From Chrysochromulina tobinii (taxonomy: Eukaryota > Haptophyta > Prymnesiales > Chrysochromulinaceae), in NCBI GenBank assembly GCA_001275005.1, contig JWZX01001814.1, forward strand, positions 1 through 18,272: a stretch of 18,272 bases of DNA. Direction: 5' to 3'. Of the stretch, positions 12,990 to 18,272 are shown piece after piece. The position numbers and the translations under genes were made by a program. Each line of letters opens with the position of its first letter. Position 1 is the stretch's first letter. The notes under the pieces are model-generated. The model had not been told where the DNA came from. It saw only the letters and a program-made list of their open reading frames with translations, and made no database searches.

Positions 12990-15821
12990 TTAGCTCGAGT
13001 ACATCTCCGATTTCTTGCTTCCCTTGCCGTCAGGGTCGTAAGGGTCGCGAGAACCGGTGCCTGAGCATGTGCCTGAGCCAGTGCCGGGAGGTATGCTCGT
13101 GTCGGGAGGTGTGCACGTGTTGCTGCGGTCACCATCGAGATGCTGAAGGTCCGCGTCTCCGAGCTGTCTCCGATGGTGTCTCCGAGATTTTTGCCTGTAC
13201 ATTTTCAAGGATTCCGACGCCGATTCTGGCCGGTCCTTTCCCTTGCTCAAAGCAGGCGGCTTGAGCAACCTCTTCGCGATCTCACGGACGTCCTTGATGC
13301 TGTGCTTAATGTCGCTCACGTCCTTGAAGTTATCCCGCAACGCAGCGAGCTGGTCCGCCAGCTCGAGCTGGCGTGCCTCGACGCGATCCATCGCCGAGGG
13401 CGCAGCATCCGCATGCTCGTTGCTCTTCATCTCTGCATCTTTGGACTGCTGCTGTTTCAGCTGCACACCAATCAACGGCAGGCGCCACGCGAGCTTGCTC
13501 GCGGACTTGTACGCCGCATCGAAGACGCCGTACTCGGGCGCGGAGGTCCCCTCGCGCTTGGCCTCGCGCTGCTCGTCGCGAACGGTGGCCTGCGCCTCGC
13601 CGAGGATGGCAAAGAACATCGAGAGCAGGATGAAGACGGCGAAGAAGAGGTAGCCGATGAAGAGGATGACGTTAATGTAGCCGGAGCTGTTGTTGATGAT
13701 CTCGTCGATGTCGAAGTCGCCGAAGAGCGCCCGACACAGCGCGACTATCGAGGCCACCTGGCTCGAGTAGTCGACCATCACGGGCCCGAGCGTCACGTAG
13801 AACATCATCGAGAAGGCGAGCAGCGAGATCCCAAAGACGATCCCAAAGAAAATGAGGTCGGGTAGCGCCTTCTTGAGCACCTTGGGCGCAAGATCCATCT
13901 TGGGGACGGCCATCGCACTGAACTTGATCACCTTGAGCAGCTGGATGCATATGCAGAGCGACAGGTACGACTTGGCATCCCTGCTGACCGCCATCACCTC
14001 CCAGTTGTCTTGATAGCCCACGCGCGTGCAGAGCGTCGAGCTGCATGCGGTCGCGGAGGATCTCGCGATGTGAATGTAATCGCCAATATCGAACCACGCG
14101 ACTAAGATTATGCCATAGTTGGCCCAATCCATGAGGTTCCACATGTTGCTGAAGTAGGTCAAGATTCCCGCCCGCAGCTCCATCAGCTCCACGAGACAAA
14201 AGAAGGCCGTAAAGCAGAGCGAAACGAGAGAATAGAACTCGGTCGAATCGAGCATGTCGTCACGGTCGACGCGCGTCTCCATCTGGTACGAGGCGAGCAC
14301 AGCACCCGTCGGCGTGAACTCGAACATGAATTGCGAGCGCGAGGTCACCGCCGCAGCATTGGAGGAAGCGCTCCACGTGATCGTCACCGCGCGCGTCGCA
14401 CTGTCGATGTAGTGGGCGCGCTTCAGATCGTTCCAGAACTCGGTCACGGCCGCCCGAGTGCGTCCGGTGGTGCGTGGCGGCACGTTGTCATCGTTGGGGT
14501 CGCACAGCTGGTGCATAAAGTCGCCATTCCACACGATGCGCACGCAGTAATAGCGCGCGGTGCGCCCGGGCGTCCGTCGGGTCACCCGATGGTCGCGAAA
14601 GTCAAGGACGTCTTCGGCCACGCCACGCTGATCGGGCAGGTAGGTCTCCGAGAAGAAGGGGATGACGAGTGATAGGTATCCGCCGCTCGGGTAGCGCCGA
14701 AAGCTCGCCGGGTTGGCGGAGACGGGGCCGTTGGGCAGCGTGCCAGCCTCCGCCGCGCTGTAGTATCGGAAGGGGTTGGAGAGGCCGCTCGCGCTCGCAT
14801 GCGTCCAGTTGTACCCAAAGGGCTCCGTATCCTGGTACTGGAGAGAGTCGGGTTTAGATTGGTCCAACTCGGGCCGACACTCACCGCTGATGGTCGGGCT
14901 GTTGCACACGCCCATACCCACCGTTTGGGCACGCGTCTGCCAGATGGCGATGCCCCCTGTCCAGTCATAGGCGTCCATGCGATCGACCACCTCCTTGACC
15001 GTGAACGCGGTGCCGTTGTGAACGGTAGAGAAGACGCCGGTGCCGTCGGGCCACACGTCATCGTTGCAGCTGTCTGTGTCCCATTCACTCGGCCTGAGCG
15101 GCGGTGTGGAGACGTTCATCACGGACGAGTTGAACCGACCGCCCACGTCGTACACGCAATTGGCGTCCGAGTTGCCCAAGAATCCCGGCCACAGCACCGT
15201 ATTGCCCCACTCCCACAACTCGTGCTGCCGCCGAATGTCCACAAACCGGTCTTGGTTATTGGGGTCAAACTTGCCCTCGAGGAAGGTGTCGACGAACTGC
15301 TTGTCCAGCAGGTACTCAGCGGGCAGCCGCAGCGTCTCAGACAGGTTCTGGAACATGAGCACGAACAGCAGGTACAGCGTCGTCTGCACCGCCATCGTGT
15401 TGAGAACCCATGAGAACAGGGATAGAAGGCGCCTCGGAAAGTTTGCGATCGTAAGGGGTGGGCGGGGTATTGTCTCTGGAATCACGTCTTCAGCCTCGGC
15501 TAAGAGCTTGTTGAGATCCGCCATGGAGATTTGGAGTTCGCTGAGGCCCTCTTCCTCTCTGGAGCACAACCTGACGATCGCATCAAAGTGTTCGGGGTGG
15601 TACCTGATGTTGAGCATTTTCAGGGCACGCCGGAACTCCTGCTCAGACAGCGTGCCATCGCCGTCTTCGTCCCATATGTTGAAGAGCTGATTCAGTCGTG
15701 ACCTTTCGTGCCTGAGGCTGTTGACCAAATCTTCGCTCACGTTCTTTTTCTGCGCGCCGGTGGCTTCTTTGGCCCCCTGGCGGCGATGCGCCGCCAGGAT
15801 TGCCTGGTACGCTGCCGCCAT
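12990..15821 (-). CDS. Polycystin-2-like cation channel (TRPP/PKD2 family) with N-terminal EF hand
   Basis: Polycystin-2 proteins are six-pass TRP-type cation channels of cilia and internal membranes. This 943-residue intronless gene starts with an EF-hand loop DEDGDGTLSEQE at about 51-62, unusual because animal PKD2 has its EF hand at the C-terminus. TM1 is near 135-155 (LYLLFVLMF). A long extracellular polycystin domain, Trp- and Cys-containing, follows to about 500. Five further TM helices lie between about 515 and 742, including FYSLVSLCFTAFFCLVELMEL, the S4-S5-like SYLSLCICIQLLKVIKF, and IFFGIVFGISLLAFSMMFYV. The selectivity region reads RALFGDFDIDEI (around 13700-13730), the PKD2 LGDFD signature. 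A coiled-coil-like stretch (about 805-850) and a low-complexity Gly/Ser/Thr tail end the protein. The first true ATG is 15821; upstream in-frame GTG is discounted. It diverges from the ABCA gene. Confidence 0.9.
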   Translation of the reverse strand: MAAAYQAILAAHRRQGAKEATGAQKKNVSEDLVNSLRHERSRLNQLFNIWDEDGDGTLSEQEFRRALKMLNIRYHPEHFDAIVRLCSREEEGLSELQISMADLNKLLAEAEDVIPETIPRPPLTIANFPRRLLSLFSWVLNTMAVQTTLYLLFVLMFQNLSETLRLPAEYLLDKQFVDTFLEGKFDPNNQDRFVDIRRQHELWEWGNTVLWPGFLGNSDANCVYDVGGRFNSSVMNVSTPPLRPSEWDTDSCNDDVWPDGTGVFSTVHNGTAFTVKEVVDRMDAYDWTGGIAIWQTRAQTVGMGVCNSPTISGECRPELDQSKPDSLQYQDTEPFGYNWTHASASGLSNPFRYYSAAEAGTLPNGPVSANPASFRRYPSGGYLSLVIPFFSETYLPDQRGVAEDVLDFRDHRVTRRTPGRTARYYCVRIVWNGDFMHQLCDPNDDNVPPRTTGRTRAAVTEFWNDLKRAHYIDSATRAVTITWSASSNAAAVTSRSQFMFEFTPTGAVLASYQMETRVDRDDMLDSTEFYSLVSLCFTAFFCLVELMELRAGILTYFSNMWNLMDWANYGIILVAWFDIGDYIHIARSSATACSSTLCTRVGYQDNWEVMAVSRDAKSYLSLCICIQLLKVIKFSAMAVPKMDLAPKVLKKALPDLIFFGIVFGISLLAFSMMFYVTLGPVMVDYSSQVASIVALCRALFGDFDIDEIINNSSGYINVILFIGYLFFAVFILLSMFFAILGEAQATVRDEQREAKREGTSAPEYGVFDAAYKSASKLAWRLPLIGVQLKQQQSKDAEMKSNEHADAAPSAMDRVEARQLELADQLAALRDNFKDVSDIKHSIKDVREIAKRLLKPPALSKGKDRPESASESLKMYRQKSRRHHRRQLGDADLQHLDGDRSNTCTPPDTSIPPGTGSGTCSGTGSRDPYDPDGKGSKKSEMYSS

Positions 15822-16486
15822 CGCGCGCAAGTCCACACAGGAGCCGTGGGCGAGTTTGCACGTTGGCTCGCGTTCCCAAAGTCCTCGAGGTTCCGGACAC
15901 GTCGTGAGAAAAAAACGGGTTCACACCACGAGACAGCGAAAATTTGTTTTTCGAAAAAAGTTATTCTCAACGGGGTGTATGACACGCCTTGCACAATTTT
16001 ACGAAAGCTCATAGCGCGCCAGTATCCGGAAGCAATTGAAGCGCGTCAAGTTTTCTAGCGGCCCGCGGCCCGCGCTCACGCCTCTCCGTTTTCCCCACAA
16101 GAGAGCCCCTCCCTTGACTCGCCTCTATTCGAAAGTTCGAATAGGAAACCCAACGCACCCTGCGCGCGCCTGCGGAGGCGCGGGCGCTCCATTGGGGCGC
16201 TCGATCAAGCCCCTTGGATCAAGCCTTGCCCTTGGAACATCAAGCGATCGAGCTCTTGCGGTTAAGCCGGGCATGTGTACGATTCATTCGAGACATTGGA
16301 CAAAAGCCGAAGTGCCCGGTTGTGATACCGGTACGGACCTTTTAGGTGAGCTTTTGCGCTGCTGGCCGACCGGTGCGATCTCGATTCGATCTGGATTCTC
16401 GTGGAAGCTTCCAAATCGAAATTCAGAGCGATCCTTCCTGGAACCTTTGTGCACCCTTGTTGCAGTCCAGTTGCACCTCCATACCA
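15822..16486. promoter_or_regulatory. Divergent intergenic region between polycystin-like and ABCA genes
   Basis: This 665-nt region must carry the 5' flanks of two divergent genes. It contains an A/T-rich block (about 15905-15970), a 20-bp palindrome CTATTCGAAAGTTCGAATAG at 16125-16144, and an inverted CCAAT motif (ATTGG, 16191-16195). The palindrome contains GAA-NN-TTC, the core arrangement of heat-shock elements. No open frame here has recognisable protein character, but a small 5' exon of the ABCA gene cannot be excluded. Confidence 0.5.
16125..16144. promoter_or_regulatory. 20-bp palindrome with HSE-like GAA-NN-TTC core
   Basis: CTATTCGAA and TTCGAATAG are perfect inverted arms around AG. 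The same TTCGAA-NN-TTCGAA arrangement occurs at 127-140. It is a candidate heat-shock-factor or homodimer binding site, based on pattern only. Confidence 0.35.
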
Positions 16487-18272
16487 ATGCCGGGCTGCTG
16501 CTCAGTGTGCGTAACGCTCCTGCGCCGCAAGGAGGCGCTCCTCAAGGCCAATCGCTGCTGCTCGAGCATCTGCGAGATCCTGATCCCCATCTTCCTCAGC
16601 GCCATCGTGCTGGTCGGCGCTCTCATCTCTGATCGTGATAAGTTCCCGACCGAGCTGTTTGTGCCCGACAACTCGACGATCGCATTTCAGGACCTGAGCC
16701 TCAGTGCCTTCAGCTCCCCTCGGAGCTTGCCGACCTTTGTGCCACCGCTCCCTCTCTTTCTCGCCTACGCTGCCTTGCTTAACTCTGCTTTCAGCCAGCC
16801 GGGACGGCCGAGCTTTGCCAAGCCGTACGACGGCTCGTACTTGGCGGTGGTTCCGGACACGCCGGAGGTGCGCGCCTTCGTTCAGAGCGTCATAAGCCGC
16901 CAGCCGCGTGGGTGGATGATCGACCCGACCAACATGGTCGGCGCTTCGGTCTACGCCACGCTCCAACAGGTCAGCATGATCACCAACAGGACCTTGAGCA
17001 TTGCCGACTTTCACCATCCCCCGCTTGAGGTTCGCTACCTGCCGAGCGACGAGGCGCTTGAGGTCCTTGCGCGTGCGCGGGGGGCCATCTGGGCGGGCCT
17101 CGTCTTCACCAGCATCCCGGTCGACGGCGTCGGCACTTGGGAATACAAGCTGCGGTACAACGCCTCTTTGCTTCCGCAATCCAACCGTTTTTTTGATAGG
17201 TTCCCGGGACAGGGCACTGATAGCGCGCTCTCGAAGCAGTTTTACTCCTACTACCGCAGCGGCTTCCTTTCACTGCAGGCCGCGATCAACGAGCGCGTCC
17301 TCCTCAACAGCACCCGCGCCAACTCCTCCTCGACCATCGCGGTGGTCGAAGATGATGTGCTCCCTTATGGTGCGCCCTTCCCCGTCCTTGGATTCGAGCG
17401 CAACAGCTTCTTCAATTTCGCGGGCAGCCTGGTCGGCCTCGTGTGCGTCCTCGCTTTCCTGATCCCAGTCTCGACCACTTTGCGCACGCTCGTCCTCGAA
17501 AAGGAATCGAAGCTGCGCGAGCAGCTGCTCATGATGGGCGTCACCCTGCCCGCCTACTACGGCTCCGTGCTTACGACGTTTGGCGCGTCCTTCTTCATCA
17601 TCGCGGCCATCAGCGGCGTAATCATCTCGATCGGGTGCTTCACGCTCTCCTCGCCTGGCATCGTGGCCATCCTCTTCATCCTGTTTGCACTCGCGTCGCT
17701 CGCGTTCACCCTCGCCATCTCGTCGCTCTTCCGCAACTCGCGCGTCGCGGCGCTCGCGGGGCCTCTCATCTTCTTCCTCACCTCGCAGCTGTACAACGTC
17801 TTCCTCGAGCGTGGTGAGCTGCAGGAGGGGATGAATGGCGCTAAGGCGCTCACCTCGCTCTTCCCCGCCATGGGCTTCTATCTCGCTGCCTCTCTCATGG
17901 CCAAGTACGAGGGCACCCAAGTCGGGATCACCGCCAAGAACTTCGCCACGGCCGGCGGCGGCTTCTCCGTCGCGAACTCGATCGCGATCCTCTTCTTCGA
18001 CATCTGGCTCTGGCTCTTCATCGCGTGGTACTTCGACCAGGTCCTGCCCTCCGACTACGGCCTCCAGCAACGCCCGTGGTTCCTTTGCTCGCCCTCCTAC
18101 TGGTTCGGCAAAAAGAACGAGCCACTTGCTCTGCGCGCTCTCATCGCCGACGATGCGAACCGGCCGCTCGCCGTCGAGCCGATGGATGAGCCGATGGGCG
18201 CGAGGGGCGTGGTAGTGCAGGGACTTCGGAAGGTGTGGCCGCCGCGCCGCGTCGCTGTCGAGTCGTTGGATA
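16487..18272 (+). CDS. ABCA-family ABC transporter, 5' part (runs off window)
   Basis: ABCA transporters are membrane exporters, often of lipids. The frame from ATG 16487 is open for 595 codons to the window edge. A short cytosolic segment precedes TM1 at about 28-47 (ICEILIPIFLSAIVLVGAL), as in ABCA proteins. A large extracytosolic loop of about 250 residues follows, with several NxS/T sites. Then come TM helices from about 310 to 520. After TM2 the ABCA hallmark LEKESKLREQLLMMGV appears at 337-352, equivalent to the EKExRxKExxxxMG motif. The last visible residues GVVVQGLRKVWPPRRVAVESL start the first nucleotide-binding domain, before Walker A. Whether it is full- or half-size cannot be seen. 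Residues 85-104 may be a 60-nt in-frame intron (16739-16798, GTGCCA...CAGCCAG). An upstream exon is possible. Confidence 0.92.
   Translation, partial: MPGCCSVCVTLLRRKEALLKANRCCSSICEILIPIFLSAIVLVGALISDRDKFPTELFVPDNSTIAFQDLSLSAFSSPRSLPTFVPPLPLFLAYAALLNSAFSQPGRPSFAKPYDGSYLAVVPDTPEVRAFVQSVISRQPRGWMIDPTNMVGASVYATLQQVSMITNRTLSIADFHHPPLEVRYLPSDEALEVLARARGAIWAGLVFTSIPVDGVGTWEYKLRYNASLLPQSNRFFDRFPGQGTDSALSKQFYSYYRSGFLSLQAAINERVLLNSTRANSSSTIAVVEDDVLPYGAPFPVLGFERNSFFNFAGSLVGLVCVLAFLIPVSTTLRTLVLEKESKLREQLLMMGVTLPAYYGSVLTTFGASFFIIAAISGVIISIGCFTLSSPGIVAILFILFALASLAFTLAISSLFRNSRVAALAGPLIFFLTSQLYNVFLERGELQEGMNGAKALTSLFPAMGFYLAASLMAKYEGTQVGITAKNFATAGGGFSVANSIAILFFDIWLWLFIAWYFDQVLPSDYGLQQRPWFLCSPSYWFGKKNEPLALRALIADDANRPLAVEPMDEPMGARGVVVQGLRKVWPPRRVAVESLD

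Noticed and set aside
13140-13865. 241-codon plus-strand open frame opposite the polycystin-like gene
   Set aside because: It is antisense to the channel pore and coiled-coil region, with no recognisable domain.
15822-15836. Polycystin-like start at the GTG of 15836
   Set aside because: A near-cognate start is not needed: an ATG follows five codons later at 15821.
17270-18070. 266-codon open frame on the minus strand opposite the ABCA gene
   Set aside because: It is a low-complexity Glu/Arg/Asp-rich shadow produced by GC-rich codon bias; the plus-strand frame carries the ABCA motifs and membrane helices.

Overview
The window is nuclear DNA from a eukaryote with a plastid, most likely a haptophyte-type alga or another alga with a secondary red plastid such as a pelagophyte. 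The clues are GC-rich, densely packed genes; spliceosomal introns with GTG-type donors and CAG acceptors; a fibrillin preprotein with a signal peptide followed by a GFAPAF-like plastid-targeting motif; a lumen-type cyclophilin; and polycystin, ABCA and AP2-like genes with no bacterial operon logic. No sequence search could be run, so the lineage is an inference.

Layout. 1-2400 is gene-poor and holds repeat debris: a 72/61-bp direct duplication, the frameshifted 3' end of a tyrosine-recombinase gene (minus strand), and a long inverted repeat (two 137-bp arms, 98-bp spacer) that overlaps the end of that pseudogene. 2547-4919 (+) is a four-exon selenoprotein O (SELENOO/YdiU pseudokinase AMPylase) gene. 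Its apparent stop, TGA at 4908, is followed by Ser-Ser-TAA, which matches the Sec-Ser-Ser tail of the family, and a SECIS-like hairpin lies about 250 nt downstream. 5233-5991 has no recognisable gene.

Three minus-strand genes follow: a plastid fibrillin (5992-6603), a protein with three AP2-like modules (7066-8130) and a CYP28-like cyclophilin (8211-9011). The cyclophilin diverges from a plus-strand gene for a HET-like protein with a C-terminal leucine-rich repeat (9299-10738). 10739-12989 holds a tRNA-like fold, a decayed plus-strand gene disrupted by frame changes, several short tandem duplications, a cluster of palindromic GGTGCGTATACGCACC-type repeats and a strong hairpin. The right end carries a divergent pair of membrane-protein genes: a polycystin-2-like channel (12990-15821, minus) and the 5' part of an ABCA transporter (16487 to the edge, plus).

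The genes do not form one pathway. Two encode probable plastid proteins (fibrillin, cyclophilin), one is a redox-linked AMPylase that is mitochondrial in animals, one is a probable transcription factor, one is a candidate signalling or immune-like protein, and two are membrane transport proteins. The best-supported unusual feature is the SELENOO selenocysteine site with its SECIS candidate. The most speculative protein of interest is the HET-like/LRR protein.
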